A stretch of 64,000 nt of DNA, from the NCBI RefSeq assembly GCF_014203645.1, contig NZ_JACHJL010000004.1:124001-188000 (forward strand), read 5' to 3'. The translations under genes were made by a program, and so were the position numbers. This document shows positions 16,579 to 27,230 of this stretch, piece by piece (position 1 is the stretch's first letter; each line of letters starts with the position of its first letter). Source of the stretch: Streptomyces zagrosensis. Its GTDB lineage: Bacteria > Actinomycetota > Actinomycetes > Streptomycetales > Streptomycetaceae. The notes beneath the pieces are model-generated. The model saw only the letters and a list, made by a program, of their open reading frames with translations. It did not search any database and had not been told where the DNA came from.

Positions 16579-19233
16579 GTGGCCAAGCTCACGCTCGCCC
16601 AGTTGGAGCGGCACCTGTTCGCCGCAGCCGACATCCTCCGGGGGACGATGGACGCCTCCGAGTACAAGGACTACATCTTCGGGCTGCTCTTCCTGAAGCG
16701 CGCCAACGACGAGTTCGAGGCGGCCCGGGAGCGGATCGGGGAGCAGGCGAGAAGGGACTGGGGCTTCGATGGCGAAGAGCTCGACGCCTTTCTGGAGCAA
16801 GAGGCCCCGTACCGCGAACGCGACGTGCTATTCGTGCCCGAGAAGGCTAGGTGGCACAAGATCTCGGGCGTCACGCGCAACATCAACGAGAGCGTGCTGC
16901 GCCCTGCCCTCCAACTTCTCGAAGGCCAGAACGAGAAGCTCACGGGTCTCTTCGACCACCTGGACTTCAACCGCATCGGCGGCTCCGGCGCGGCCGCGGA
17001 CACGGCCACGCTGGCCGACAAGCGCCTGGAACTCCTCATCGCGCACTTCGGCCGGGTCCGGCTGCGCACGGACGACTTCGAGTTCCCCGACCTGATCGGC
17101 GCCGCCTACGAGTACCTGATCAAAGAGTTCGCTGACTCGGCCGGCCGCAAGGGCGGCGAGTTCTACACCCCGCGCGCGGTGGTGCGCATGATGGTCGAAC
17201 TCCTCGCACCCACCCAGGGCATGCGGATCTACGACCCGTGCGTGGGCTCGGGCGGCATGCTCATCCACGCCGCGGAGTACGTGGAGGAGCACGGCGGGGA
17301 CACCTCCGACATGTTCTTCGCCGGCCAGGACGCCAACAGCGGTTCCTGGATCATGTCCACGATGAACATGGTCCTGCACGGCGTACGCCGCTTCGACCTG
17401 ACTACCGGCGACACGCTGGCCAGGCCGACCCATGTCCCGACCTCGGACGCGGACCGCTTCGACGGCGTGCTCAGCAACCCGCCGTTCTCGATGGACTACA
17501 CGGCCACGGACGTGGCGCACAGGACCGAGCGGACCTACTACGGCCTGACCAGCGAGCGCGGCAAGGCCGACCTGATGTTCCTCCAGCACATGCTCTGGGA
17601 GACCAAGAAGGAGGGGCGCGGCGGCATGGTCATCACCGTCATGCCCCACGGGGTGCTGTTCCGGGGCGGCGGCGAGCAGCAGATCCGTACGAAGCTGCTG
17701 GACGAGGACGCCGTGGAGGCGGTCATCGGCCTCGCTCCGAACCTCTTCTACGGCACCGGCATCCCGGCCTGCATCCTGGTGCTGCGCCCGCCGGGCTGCA
17801 AGGACCGGGACCGGTCGGAGGGGGAGCCGGAGCGCGCGGGGAAGGTCCTGTTCATCAACGCGGACCGCGAGTTCCACGCCGAGCGGGCGCAGAACGTGCT
17901 GCTGCCCGAGCACGCCGAGAAGATTACGACCACGTTCCGGACGTTCGCGGAGGTGCTCGGCTTCTCGCGGATCGTGTCCCGCGAGGAACTCGCCGAGAAC
18001 GGCGACAACCTCAACATCCGCCGCTACGTGGACAACACGCCGCCGCCCGAGCCGCAGGACGTCAAGGCGCACCTGGTGGGCGGGGTGCCGCGCGCGGAGA
18101 TCGAGGCGAAGGGCGAGCTGCTCGGCGCGTACGGGATCGGGGCGGGCGACCTGTTCGCGGAGCGGTCGCCCGCCGACGCCGACTACCTGGACCTCTGGCC
18201 GGCCGACGCCCGCCCTGACCTGGGCGCGCTCGCCCGGCCGCGCGAAGAGGAGCTGCGGGCCGCGTTCGCCGAGTGGTGGGCGGCGGAGGCGAAGCACCTG
18301 GAAGCGGTGGCCGCGACACCGGAGCTGCTCGCCGAGTCCACCGCCTCCGAGCGCAAGGCCGCGCTGATGCGGGTGCGCGGCTCGCTGATGGGCTCCTTCG
18401 TCGACCGGCTCACCCAGGTCGGTCTCCTCGACCGGTACGCGCTCGCGGGAGCGGTCGCCGGGTGGTGGCACGAGGCCAAGTACGACCTGCTCGCCCTGTC
18501 GGAGAACGGGTTCGCGGGCGTGATCGACGGCTGGGTGGAGAACGTCGAGACCCTGCTCGCCCCCGAGCAGGACCCGCGCACCAAGAAAGAGCGCAAGCGA
18601 ACCGCCGCGGAGCGGCGTCAGGCGTACGATCACAAGCTCGTCGCCGCGATCGCCCCCGACTTCCTGACGGAGCTGAAGGAAGCGAACGCGCGCAAGGCGG
18701 AACTCGACGCGAAGTGGAAGGAACTTAACGGGCGGTTGCCGAAGGAGCCAGCGGCAGGGGGTGGCTCGGCGGGTTCAGAGACCGAGGCCGACGCCACCGG
18801 CAGCGAGGAGCCCGACGCCGATGTCGAGGAAGTCACCCTCTCGGTGGAGGAGTTGGCGGAGCTGTTGGCGGAGATCGCCGTCGTGAAGACGGACCGCGCG
18901 AAGGCGGGCGCGGTGGCCAAGCGCCTGGAAGCGGACTTCTGGTTCCCCTACCCGAGCGCCCCGCCCACCCTGGGCGAGGAACCGCCCCGCCTGGTCCGTG
19001 CGCGCGCGGCGCTGGATTCGGCCGAGGAGCGCCGCGTCGTCCTCGCCCTCCTCCGCGACGACCTCGCGTCGAAGCTGAACGGCCATGTGGTCCGCTGGCA
19101 GCGGGAGTTGGCGACCTCCTATGAGACGTGGGAGCGCAAGTACGCGGTCTCGCTGGCCGAGATTCGCGAGGTCCGCGAGCGGGCGACGGCGAAGCTGGAC
19201 GGGTTCCTGGAGGAGCTGGGTTATGTCGGTTGA
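16579..19233 (+). CDS. hsdM: Type I restriction-modification methyltransferase subunit, C-terminally extended
   Basis: An 884-residue N6-adenine methyltransferase subunit. The N terminus ([18 protein letters not shown] HsdM_N, residues 1-140) precedes SAM motif [11 protein letters not shown] near residue 218 and catalytic NPPF near 300. [11 protein letters not shown] near 195 is typical of type I HsdM. GTG 16579 has GGGAG upstream. Usual HsdM proteins are near 500-550 residues; this one adds about 330 residues, rich in Glu/Lys/Ala helices, that probably form coiled coils contacting HsdS or HsdR. The gene overlaps hsdS by 11 bp. Confidence 0.92.
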   Translation: MAKLTLAQLERHLFAAADILRGTMDASEYKDYIFGLLFLKRANDEFEAARERIGEQARRDWGFDGEELDAFLEQEAPYRERDVLFVPEKARWHKISGVTRNINESVLRPALQLLEGQNEKLTGLFDHLDFNRIGGSGAAADTATLADKRLELLIAHFGRVRLRTDDFEFPDLIGAAYEYLIKEFADSAGRKGGEFYTPRAVVRMMVELLAPTQGMRIYDPCVGSGGMLIHAAEYVEEHGGDTSDMFFAGQDANSGSWIMSTMNMVLHGVRRFDLTTGDTLARPTHVPTSDADRFDGVLSNPPFSMDYTATDVAHRTERTYYGLTSERGKADLMFLQHMLWETKKEGRGGMVITVMPHGVLFRGGGEQQIRTKLLDEDAVEAVIGLAPNLFYGTGIPACILVLRPPGCKDRDRSEGEPERAGKVLFINADREFHAERAQNVLLPEHAEKITTTFRTFAEVLGFSRIVSREELAENGDNLNIRRYVDNTPPPEPQDVKAHLVGGVPRAEIEAKGELLGAYGIGAGDLFAERSPADADYLDLWPADARPDLGALARPREEELRAAFAEWWAAEAKHLEAVAATPELLAESTASERKAALMRVRGSLMGSFVDRLTQVGLLDRYALAGAVAGWWHEAKYDLLALSENGFAGVIDGWVENVETLLAPEQDPRTKKERKRTAAERRQAYDHKLVAAIAPDFLTELKEANARKAELDAKWKELNGRLPKEPAAGGGSAGSETEADATGSEEPDADVEEVTLSVEELAELLAEIAVVKTDRAKAGAVAKRLEADFWFPYPSAPPTLGEEPPRLVRARAALDSAEERRVVLALLRDDLASKLNGHVVRWQRELATSYETWERKYAVSLAEIREVRERATAKLDGFLEELGYVG

Positions 19234-20452
19234 AACGTGGCAGAGATTTCGCCTGGCCGACGTGGTGACGGACGTTTTCGCCGGCGCCTGGGGAGACTCC
19301 CCGACCGATTCGCGGGCTTCGAACGTACAGGTGCTGCGAGCTACTAATATCGACTCTGATGGGCGAATTGATTACCGCAGCCCAGCCCATCGGGTCTTCA
19401 ACACTCGAGAGATCTCCCGCAAAAGCCTTCGGGTCGGTGATCTGCTCCTAGAGGCATCAGGCGGTGGTCCCGGAACGCCGGTCGGCAGAGTTGCTCTGCA
19501 CGTCGGAGCAGACAGCGAAATCGTTTTCGCCTGTTCCAACTTCTTTCGGGCGATGCGGCCGGATCGGAATGTAATTCTGCCTGGGTACTTGGCTTGCATG
19601 CTAGAACGCCTGTACCGTTCGCCAGAAATCTGGAAATACCAGCAGCAGACGACGGGACTGGTGAACCTCAAGTTCAGGGATTATCTGAACCAACTGATCC
19701 TGATCCCGCCTTTGGGAGAGCAGCAACGAATTGTGGAGCTGATCAATGTTCTCTCTGATGCGAAGCGCGGCATCGAGGCGTCGATCGCCAAGCTGCGCAG
19801 CGTGCGGCAAGGCGTGCTGCTGGACTTCATGGCAAAGATTAAGCCTCAGTGGACACCTGTCAGCGAGGTCGGAGAGGTCCGTATGGGCAAGCAGCTCTCT
19901 CCCGACAGCAGAGCCTCAGGGGAACAGTATCCCTACCTGAGAGTGGCGAACGTTTACGCGGGGCATATCGATTACTCTGACGTGAACTCTATGGGTTACA
20001 CCAAGGCCGAGCGTGCGGCGTATGGGCTTGTTCCCGGGGATATTCTGCTTAATGAAGGGCAAAGCTTGGAGTTGGTCGGGCGAAGCGCAATTTACCGGGA
20101 AGCGCCTGGTGCATTCTTTTTTCAGAATACTTTGATCAGGTTTCGCTGTGGTGAGAAAGTGATGCCCGAGTATGCTCAAATCGTCTTTGAGTACTGGCTG
20201 AGAGCGGGCGTTTTTGCGGCCATCGCCAAGCAGACCACCAGTATTGCTCACCTCGGCGGCGGGCGCTTCAGCGCCCTCGAATTTCCTCTTGTTTCACTGT
20301 CCGATCAGCAAACCCTCGTGGCATCCGTTGCGTCATGTGACGAAAGCTTGAGGGTGGAAGCCGATCAACTTGCCAAAGTGCGCCTGCTGAAACGAGGTCT
20401 AGTGGACGACCTGCTATCCGGGCAGGTTGCGTTTTCCGTGGCTGGGGTCTGA
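19223..20452 (+). CDS. hsdS: Type I restriction-modification specificity subunit
   Basis: A 409-residue protein with two target-recognition domains. TRD1 spans about residues 1-165, and a conserved helical spacer follows ([21 protein letters not shown]). TRD2 starts near residue 205 with [16 protein letters not shown] and ends in a second spacer ([17 protein letters not shown]). ATG 19223 lies inside the end of hsdM. The gene is visibly more AT-rich than both neighbours (for example 20041-20200), as is usual for exchangeable hsdS genes. The two TRDs imply a bipartite target that cannot be read from sequence. Confidence 0.92.
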   Translation: MSVETWQRFRLADVVTDVFAGAWGDSPTDSRASNVQVLRATNIDSDGRIDYRSPAHRVFNTREISRKSLRVGDLLLEASGGGPGTPVGRVALHVGADSEIVFACSNFFRAMRPDRNVILPGYLACMLERLYRSPEIWKYQQQTTGLVNLKFRDYLNQLILIPPLGEQQRIVELINVLSDAKRGIEASIAKLRSVRQGVLLDFMAKIKPQWTPVSEVGEVRMGKQLSPDSRASGEQYPYLRVANVYAGHIDYSDVNSMGYTKAERAAYGLVPGDILLNEGQSLELVGRSAIYREAPGAFFFQNTLIRFRCGEKVMPEYAQIVFEYWLRAGVFAAIAKQTTSIAHLGGGRFSALEFPLVSLSDQQTLVASVASCDESLRVEADQLAKVRLLKRGLVDDLLSGQVAFSVAGV

Positions 20453-20494
20453 GGCGTAGAAGCATTCCGTCGTGGGACAGACGGGGGCAGAGCG

Positions 20495-20717
20495 TTAGGC
20501 GGGGAAGTCGTCGGACCGCAGGGTTGTGACGAAGGCGGACCAGCTCGTCGCCGGGAACACGACCGCCGGGCGTTCCGGGGCCTTAAGAGTCGCGGACGAG
20601 GATGCCCGACGGGAAGGCGTCCGGTACCTCCACGCAGCTGCCGCCCTCGGTCTTGCTGTATGAGGACTTGCGCCAGCCCTCCCACGCGGAGCTGTCCGAG
20701 ATGCTGCGCTCAGTCAT
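20495..20717 (-). pseudogene. DUF397-domain gene with a single-base frameshift
   Basis: From ATG 20717 the frame reads SDSSAWEGWRKSSYSKTEGGSCVEV and LVRDS, the DUF397 pattern, and then hits TAA at 20583. Moving one base restores APERPAVVFPATSWSAFV to the TAA at 20495. The one-nucleotide insertion lies in the TCTTAAGG around 20583-20588. DUF397 genes usually pair with an XRE-DUF5753 regulator, as here; both partners are broken. Confidence 0.8.
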
Positions 20718-21481
20718 GGCGTTCGTAGTCCTCCGCTGTCGCTCGGAGAAGGGCGAGTGACTCGGTCAGCGACAGTGCGTCGCTCAGGCAAGACCGTAGA
20801 CGGCTTGGAGCCGGGTGACCATCGACGGAGAGTCGTGGAGCCTGCCCATCTGTAGCCCTTCCGTATAAGCGATCGGTGACTGGCCCTCGATCCACATCAG
20901 TTTGAGCATGCTTTGCGGCAGAGGGTAAGCGCCCTTCCGGTACGGCATCACAGGAAAATAGCACCCGGCTGGCGTCTACGAGGCCGACCATGTTGCCGGA
21001 TCTGCTCCGCCATGACCTTCGGCCCTCCGACTGCGCAATGCAGCACTGCCTCGTCCAAGAGACCCCACACCACCGGCGCGGCGAGGGTATCGAGAATCCT
21101 TGACCGTTCAACATACTTGTTCATCCGTTGGAGGGTACAAAGCCCCAAAACTGCACGGGCGTACCCCTCTGCCTGGAGGGTGCCGGGAACGAACGCGTAG
21201 GCGAACTTCCGAATGACCGAAGCCTGTTGTTCTAGCTGACGAGCGGCCTCGAAGTAGTCGGCGACTGCCGTGTCGCCGTCGGGGAGGAAGCTACTCAAGA
21301 CATCGCCCGTGTTCAGCGCGTTGTCGAGTCGGCGCGCATCCTCTGTGGAAGGGACGCGACGGCCCGCTTCGATGTGGGCTATATGAGAACGCGTCATCAC
21401 CGTCATGGTCGCCCGCTTCTGTTGGGTCAGCCCGACCGCCTCGCGCTGGATCTTCAGCCATTCCCCATAGGAGTTACCCAT
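20710..21481 (-). pseudogene. XRE-DUF5753 regulator, frameshifted
   Basis: From ATG 21481 the protein reads as an XRE helix-turn-helix (AVGLTQQ, RSHIAHIEAGRRVPS) and DUF5753 start (FVPGTLQAEGYARAVL), then leaves frame at about 20985. VGLVDASRVLFS, PYRKGAYPLPQSMLKLMWIEG and SDALSLTESLALLRATAED continue it in successive other frames, so at least three indels are present. The original stop overlaps the DUF397 start. The intact module would be a DNA-binding regulator plus small antagonist, often likened to a toxin-antitoxin arrangement. Confidence 0.8.
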
Positions 21482-21847
21482 CGTCAACTCCCGTGTGACA
21501 GGCGTTCTGTAGCCCTGCGACCACTGGCGAGCCCAGACCGCCATGTCTCACTCTGTGAGTGGATCGCTACACAGCGATGTGCGTGCATATGGCCGGCCGG
21601 AAGGGCGCCGACGCGCGGAAGGCCCACGCGACAGTCGGTGGCACGGCCCGAGGCATGGCCATCGATACACGGAGTTGACGACATATCGCACCTTACTACC
21701 CTCCTCCTGCCGCTGCTGCGGTTACTGTGGCCGCCTGCCGGCCGCCGCCGTTCTCCGCTCGCGCGGACCGCGCCCTGTCCGGTCGCCGCCCGGCAGGGGC
21801 GCGAGACCGACCGTGCCGGACGCCGCGAGGCCGGCGCGCACACGTCC

Positions 21848-22021
21848 ATGCTGCCCGGCGAGGTCAGCCCGCTCGTGCGGCCCTACCTCCTTACCCGCGA
21901 GGAGCGCGAACGCCGAGCGGAAACCCGACGGCACCGTGCATCGCGGCGCGCGCTGTGGCTCGCCGTGCACGGCGTCGACGTCGGGCCCCGCTTCATCCAC
22001 GGCGTGGAGGTGGCCGCGTGA
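21848..22021 (+). CDS. Small conserved protein linked to XRE/DUF397 modules
   Basis: A 57-residue Arg-rich protein ending ALWLAVHGVDVGPRFIHGVEVAA. As far as I recall, similar short proteins next to XRE regulators are common in Streptomyces and uncharacterised. ATG 21848 is the best start but lacks a clear ribosome site; upstream in-frame extension is possible. It overlaps the next gene by GTGA. It is divergent from the broken XRE gene. Confidence 0.55.
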   Translation: MLPGEVSPLVRPYLLTREERERRAETRRHRASRRALWLAVHGVDVGPRFIHGVEVAA

Positions 22022-22545
22022 CCGGCCGCGCAAGGCAGATCGCCGGACGGACCCCCACGCACACGACCCGGTCGGCCACGGACGCGGGACGGCTCCTGCC
22101 CTGGACCACGCTCGAGGGCAAGTCCTGCTACGTCATGGGTGACGGCACCGGATACATCTCCCGCGTCGCCGACACCGTCGAGGGCCTTCAACTCGAAATG
22201 GCCGCCGAGCTGCTCGCCCACGCCGCCGACCTGCTGGCCGACAACCGCGCCTCCTCCGTGCAACGCGACCGGATGACCGAGGCCCTGCGGGACGTCGTCC
22301 GGATCGCCACAGCAGGGGCGCCCGCCTTCCGGCTCCGGAGCGGGAAGAAAAGGAGGCCGGGGACCCCCGCGGAAGCGCCGCCGAGCACCGACAAGAGCAA
22401 GCGTCCGCGTGGACGTAATACCGCAATTCGTTACATTTGCAACCCTGTTCACCGATCTCCCTCCCGTACTCCTCGCGCTCCCCCATCTCGCCGCGCAGAA
22501 TGGATCTCCAGGGGACGTATGGGGAGAGGCGCGAGTTCGTGGTGA
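22018..22545 (+). CDS. Conserved hypothetical protein, XRE-module companion
   Basis: A 175-residue protein. Residues 25-105 contain GKSCYVMGDGTGYISRVADTVEGLQLEMAAELLAHAADLL, a pattern I recall from small Streptomyces proteins next to XRE/DUF397 genes. The C-terminal 70 residues are Arg/Pro-rich and look unstructured. It overlaps the 57-aa gene by GTGA and the hsdR start by TGATG at 22545, which supports its stop. Function unknown. Confidence 0.6.
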   Translation: MTGRARQIAGRTPTHTTRSATDAGRLLPWTTLEGKSCYVMGDGTGYISRVADTVEGLQLEMAAELLAHAADLLADNRASSVQRDRMTEALRDVVRIATAGAPAFRLRSGKKRRPGTPAEAPPSTDKSKRPRGRNTAIRYICNPVHRSPSRTPRAPPSRRAEWISRGRMGRGASSW

Positions 22546-25500
22546 TGCAGGTGGAGCGTGACGAGGTAGAGCGGCCGCTGGTCGCGCAGCTCAAGGCGAT
22601 GGGGTGGACGCACCGGCCGGGCCGCGAGATCGGCACCCTCGACGTCGAAACGCCCCTGCTCGCCGACCTGCTCGAATCGGCCTTGCGCCGGATCAACACC
22701 CGGCCCCTGGACGGCGTGTCCTGGATGGGCGCGAGCGACGTCGACCGCGCCATCACGGCACTCGCCCGCGTGCCGCTCGGCGAGGGGGTCGTCAAGGCCA
22801 ACCTGGCGGCCACCGGGCTGCTGCTCAGCGGACTAGTGCTGAGCAAGCCCTCCGCCGGACACGGCGGGGCGTCGGCCACGGTGCAGTACATCGAGTGGCA
22901 CCCTGACCGGCTCGGTCTCAACGACTTCACCGTGATCGACCAGCTCCGGGTCAGGAACCGCGCGGGCAAGGACTCCGTCCTGGACGTCGTCCTCTTCGTG
23001 AACGGCATCCCGCTCGTCGCCGTGGAGTGCAAGAGTCCCGACCTCGCCGAGCCCGTCCGCGAGGCCGTTCTCGATCTTCGGCACTACGCGGGCAACTCGG
23101 TCAAGGAGGAGGGAGCGCGGGCCCGTCCGGGGGAGGGGCCCACCCGGCCCGCTGGCGTACCCGAGCTCTTCCGCACCGTGCAGCTGCTCGTCGCGGCGAC
23201 CGGTGAGACCGCCCACCTGGGGACGGTCACCTCCGGCCCCGAGCACTTCCACTCCTGGCGCAGCGTCGAGCCCGAGGACAGCGGCACCCTACGGCGTGAA
23301 CTCCTCACGGCGGGGCTCGTGCCGGACGCCGACGGGCCCGCGCCGGCCGCACTCGGCGAGCAGCAGAAGCTGGTGGGCGTGGTGCTGCGCCCCGTGGCGC
23401 TGCTCAACATCGTGCGGCACTACGTGATCGAGCTGCCCATCGTGACCGACTCGGGCGCCACGCTGACCGTCAAGGCCGTCGCCCGCCACCAGCAGTACCG
23501 GGCCGCCGAGAAGGCCGTACGGCGGTTGCTCGACGGGCGGGCCCGGAGCGGGCCGATGACCGAGGACGAGCGCGGCGGCGTCATCTGGCACACCCAGGGC
23601 TCCGGCAAGAGCCTGACCATGACCTTTCTAGTCCGGCGGGTCCACGCGCACCCGAGGCTGAGCGAGTTCACTGTCGTGGTCGTCACCGACCGCACCCAGT
23701 TGCAGACGCAGCTCACCGAGGCCCTGGAGACCAGCGGGTCCGACGTCGTGACGGCCGACACCCGCACTGAACTGGAGGGCCTGCTGCGCGCGGGCGGCCG
23801 GCGGGTCGTCTTCGGGATGATCCAGAAGTACGGGGTCGGGCTCACCTTCTCCGGGGACGCCGATCAGGACGAGGACGGCCGCGACCTGGCGGAGGAGTAC
23901 GCGGAGGCCGAGCGGACCCGCGCCGGTACGCGCGCCGAGGTGGCGCCGCCCGTGCCGAACTTCCCGGAGTGCAACACGTCCCCCGCCATCCTCGTCCTGG
24001 TCGACGAGGCGCACCGCTCGCACACCAGCGTGCTGCACGCCGCTCTGCGCAAGGCCGTCCCGAACGCGGCGAAGATCGGGTTCACCGGAACGCCCATCAC
24101 CACCGGGCGGGAGGAGGACACCCGCCGGATCTTCGGGCGCGGTGACTCTCCGCGCGGCTTCCTGGACGAGTACCGGATGGAGGACGCCGAGCACGACGAG
24201 GTCGTCGTCCGCATCCGTTACGAGGGGCGCACCGGGGAGGGAGAGGTCAAGGACGGGACGAGCCTCGACCGCCGGTTCGACGACCTGGTCCGCGACCGCA
24301 CGCCGGAGGAGAAGGCCGCGCTGCTGAAACGGTGGCCCACCGGAAGCGACGTCGCCGAGTCCGAGCCGATGGTCGCGGCCAAGGCCGAGGACATGCTGGA
24401 GCACTGGGTGACCACCGTGCTGCCCGGCGGCTTTAAGGCACAGGTCGCGGCCGTCAGCCGGAAGGCTGCCGTGGAGTACCACCAATGCTCTGCGGGCGGC
24501 CCGCGACCGGCTCCTGGAGGAACTGGACGGCTACGACCCCGAGTCGGTCGCCGGCACTCCGCCTGAGAGATTGGAGGGCCGGCTGCGCTATCTCCACCAG
24601 GCCCACCAGTTCCGGGCCCTGCTGCGCCGGATCGACTTCGTGCCCGTCATCTCGCCGAGCACCGGCAGCAAGCACGGCCAGTGGGCGGAGTGGACCGTCT
24701 CCAGGCGGCAGGAGGCGTACATCGCGCGCTTCCAGAAGGGGTTCCCGCTGCTGCCCCCCGATTCGGTGTGGGCCCCGGCGACGGCGGTGACTCCGCCGGC
24801 CTCGACCCCCGAAGCGGAGGCCGCCGACCGGAACGCGGACCATCCCTGGTCCCACGCCGTCACAGAGCCCCATGCGTCCCGGCGGCGGGGGGCCGTGCCC
24901 GAACCGGTGCACCCCGACAGCCCCATCGCGATGCTGATCGTGAAGTCGATGCTGCTCACCGGCTTCGACGCCCCTCGCGAGCAGGTCCTCTACCTGGACC
25001 GCCCGATCCGCGGCGCCGAACTGCTCCAGGCCGTCGCCCGCGTCAATCGGCCGCACCCGGGCAAGGAGATCGGTTACGTCGTCGACTACTACGGCGTCTT
25101 CGGCCATCTGAACAAGGCGCTGGCCGGATACCGGGAGGCCGACCAGCACGACACGATGCGCAGCATGTCGGTGGAGATCGAAGGTCTCGAACCCGCCGCC
25201 GCCGCCGTGCGCGACCTCCTCCGGGACCTCGGTGTCACGGACGCCGACCTGACCGACCCGGTGCGGCTGCGTGCCGCCCTGGACCGGTTCGAGGACGAGG
25301 ACACCCGGCTCGCGTTCGACACGGCACTGCACGACTTCCTGGACACGATGGAACGCGTACTGCCGCACGAGGCTGCCCTCGACTATGTGAACGACGCCCG
25401 GCACTGGGGGCTGCTCCAGAAGCGCGTGCGCCGCCTGTTCCGGGACGCCGAGGGTGGCACGTTCACCCTCCGCAGGTACGGCCGGAAGGTCCGGGCCATG

Positions 25501-26136
25501 ATCGCCGAGCACCTGGAGGGGCCGGAGATCGAGGAGGCGATCCCGCCCGTCTGGATCACCGCGGACGGCTTCGACGACGCGGTGCGCGCCCTGCCGCCCC
25601 GCGAGGCGGCGGCCGAGATGGGGCACGCGCTGCGGTTCCACCTGGAGGAGCGGGTCAGGCGGGAGGACCCGGAGAAGTACCAGCGCCTGTCGGAACGCGT
25701 TGAGGAAATCCTCCGGACGACCCCCGACCGGTTCGAGGAGCAGGCCGAGAGGTTCGCACGCCTGATCGAGGAAGCCAGGCAGGAGCACGAGGAGGACCCG
25801 GAGGTCGCCGGCCTCAGCCCGCTGGAGCAGAGAACCTACCGCCTGCTGGTCCAGCTCATGGCGGACAGCAGTGAGGTCCGGAACACCGAGGACAGCATCC
25901 GTCCGCTCGTCGGTCAGCTGTGCGACGTGGCGGCCGAGACGATGGTGAAGGTGTCCTACCAGGGGCAGAGCCAGGACCTATCCACCTTGGCCGGGGTCAT
26001 CCAGGGAAGGCTGCTGGCGAGCGGGCTCCGGCCCACGGGCAAGGACTGGGCTCCGCTGAACGCGATGGCCGAGCGACTCGCCTCCTTTGCGAACGACAAC
26101 CGCCGCCAGTTCCTGGGCAGGGCGAGAGGAGAATAG
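22545..26136 (+). pseudogene. hsdR: Type I restriction endonuclease subunit HsdR with a +1 frameshift
   Basis: ATG 22545 overlaps the preceding stop (TGATG). The first part carries the PD-(D/E)xK nuclease (DVVLFVNGIPLVAVECKSPD, Glu-x-Lys near residue 161) and helicase motif I HTQGSGKSLTM near 348, VDEAHRSH near 485 and GFTGTP. At 24480-24483 (CACCAAT) one extra base ends this frame at 24566. Removing it rejoins NALRAARDRLLEELDGYD in the frame that runs to 26136, with ITFDAPREQVLYLDRP-like motif VI region (LTGFDAPREQVL). The total would be about 1196 residues. It is either a real inactivating mutation or a sequence error; without it, the M and S subunits would act as methylase only. Confidence 0.85.
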
Positions 26137-26140
26137 GCGG

Positions 26141-26947
26141 GTGACCGCACCCGCCGAGAAGCACGCCGACAGCAGATGGGACACCCTGGCAGACGTTTCC
26201 CTCCCGGGGGGCGCGTCGATCGACGTCGACGGGTTCTCACTGCGGGTCCGTGCCCACCCCCTGCGCAAGCGGTTCGCGCTGACCGTGGAGCCCGACGCCA
26301 CCCTGACCCTGCACACTCCGCCGGGCCGCACGGCGGAGGAGGCCGAGGACTTCGTCCGGGCTCACCGCCGTTGGCTGGTGACGAAGCTCGGCGAGCGGGA
26401 GCGGACCAGGTCCCTGCACCCGGCCAAGCAACTGGCCGACGGCGAGGTATTCCGCTACCTGGGCAGGACCTACCGACTGGCGATCTCCGACGGCCCCTCC
26501 GAGGACGGCCGGGTGCGGTTGATGGCCGGGCGGCTCGTGATGGGCGAGCACCTCGCCGAGCATCCGCCGGCGGGGCGGGCGGCCCTCGTCGACTGGTACG
26601 CCCGGGTCGGCCGCGCCTGGGCCGTCAACCGGTTCCAGCCATGGGCGGCTCGCATGGCGGTGGCCGAACCGGAGCTGGAGGTGCGCGACCTCCGAGACCG
26701 CTGGGGGTCGTACCGGCCAGATGCGCGCGGGGGCGGGCCGGGACTGATGGCCTTGGGCTGGCCGCTCTTCCAGCTGCCCATGCACCTGGTCGACTACGTC
26801 ATCGCGCACGAACTCGCACACGTCAGGGTTCCGGACCACGGGGATGCCTTCTGGCGGCTTTTGGGCCTCGCCTTGCCCGAGTACGCGGCCCGGCGGGCCG
26901 AGCTCGACGAGGTGGGGCGGAGGATGTGGATGGGAGACCTGCACTGA
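26141..26947 (+). CDS. YgjP/SprT-like zinc metallopeptidase (DUF45)
   Basis: A 268-residue protein with the YgjP-like (DUF45) signature: RWGSYRPDARG (the RWGSC-type element) and VDYVIAHELAHVRVPDHGDAFWRL, where HELAH and a later His supply the zinc site. GTG 26141 starts 4 nt after the hsdR stop, so it is in the hsdR operon. Such peptidase genes are frequent neighbours of type I restriction genes; a role in controlling or accompanying the restriction complex is inferred from context only. Confidence 0.85.
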   Translation: MTAPAEKHADSRWDTLADVSLPGGASIDVDGFSLRVRAHPLRKRFALTVEPDATLTLHTPPGRTAEEAEDFVRAHRRWLVTKLGERERTRSLHPAKQLADGEVFRYLGRTYRLAISDGPSEDGRVRLMAGRLVMGEHLAEHPPAGRAALVDWYARVGRAWAVNRFQPWAARMAVAEPELEVRDLRDRWGSYRPDARGGGPGLMALGWPLFQLPMHLVDYVIAHELAHVRVPDHGDAFWRLLGLALPEYAARRAELDEVGRRMWMGDLH

Positions 26948-27154
26948 AGGGGGCTCTCTGAACCGCCGCCCACAGGCTGACGGGACAGCGAAAAACTTCG
27001 GCACGTATTCGGCACAGCCACCCGCAGAACCCCTGTGACAGCCGTACGGCCCCGGACTTTGCCTTGATCATCGGGGGAGGGTCCGGGGCTAGGCCGTCCC
27101 CGGAAAATCCTGCCCTGACCTGTGGAAAGCACTCCCATCGGGGATGTCTTTCGG

Positions 27155-27230
27155 TGGTGCCCCCGGCAGGACTCGAACCTGCGGCCAAGCGCTTAGAAGG
27201 CGCCTGCTCTATCCACTGAGCTACGGGGGC
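27155..27230 (-). tRNA. tRNA-Arg (anticodon TCT)
   Basis: The minus strand folds as a full cloverleaf: acceptor GCCCCCG/CGGGGGC, D arm with AGCTCAGTGGATAGAGCA, anticodon stem GGCGC/GCGCT with loop CTTCTAA, and T arm GCAGGTTCGAGTCCTGC. The anticodon TCT reads AGA. Discriminator A (27158) is followed by an encoded CCA (27157-27155). The 3' end faces the defence island. Confidence 0.95.
27156..27204 (-). repeat. Proximal att-like repeat inside tRNA-Arg
   Basis: The partner of 14000-14048, 45 of 49 bases identical and in the same orientation. It covers the 3' half of the functional tRNA. Confidence 0.7.

Larger units (their letters stand above)
14000..27204. mobile_element. Putative tRNA-Arg-bounded defence island
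   Basis: About 13.2 kb between the tRNA-Arg 3' fragment and the intact tRNA-Arg, whose 3' end faces inward. The contents are an ATPase/RloB pair, type I restriction-modification genes and a peptidase, with decayed regulators. No integrase, relaxase or transfer gene is recognisable, so the element would be immobile or mobilised in trans. hsdS is clearly more AT-rich than its neighbours. The boundaries rest on the imperfect direct repeat and are inference. Confidence 0.55.

Noticed and set aside
16828..18633. 601-residue open frame antisense to hsdM
   Set aside because: The plus-strand frame has full methylase motifs; the antisense frame is Arg/Val/His-rich low-quality sequence caused by high GC third positions.
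24471..24490. Programmed frameshift in hsdR
   Set aside because: There is no slippery heptamer or downstream structure at CACCAAT; a simple indel explains the data better.
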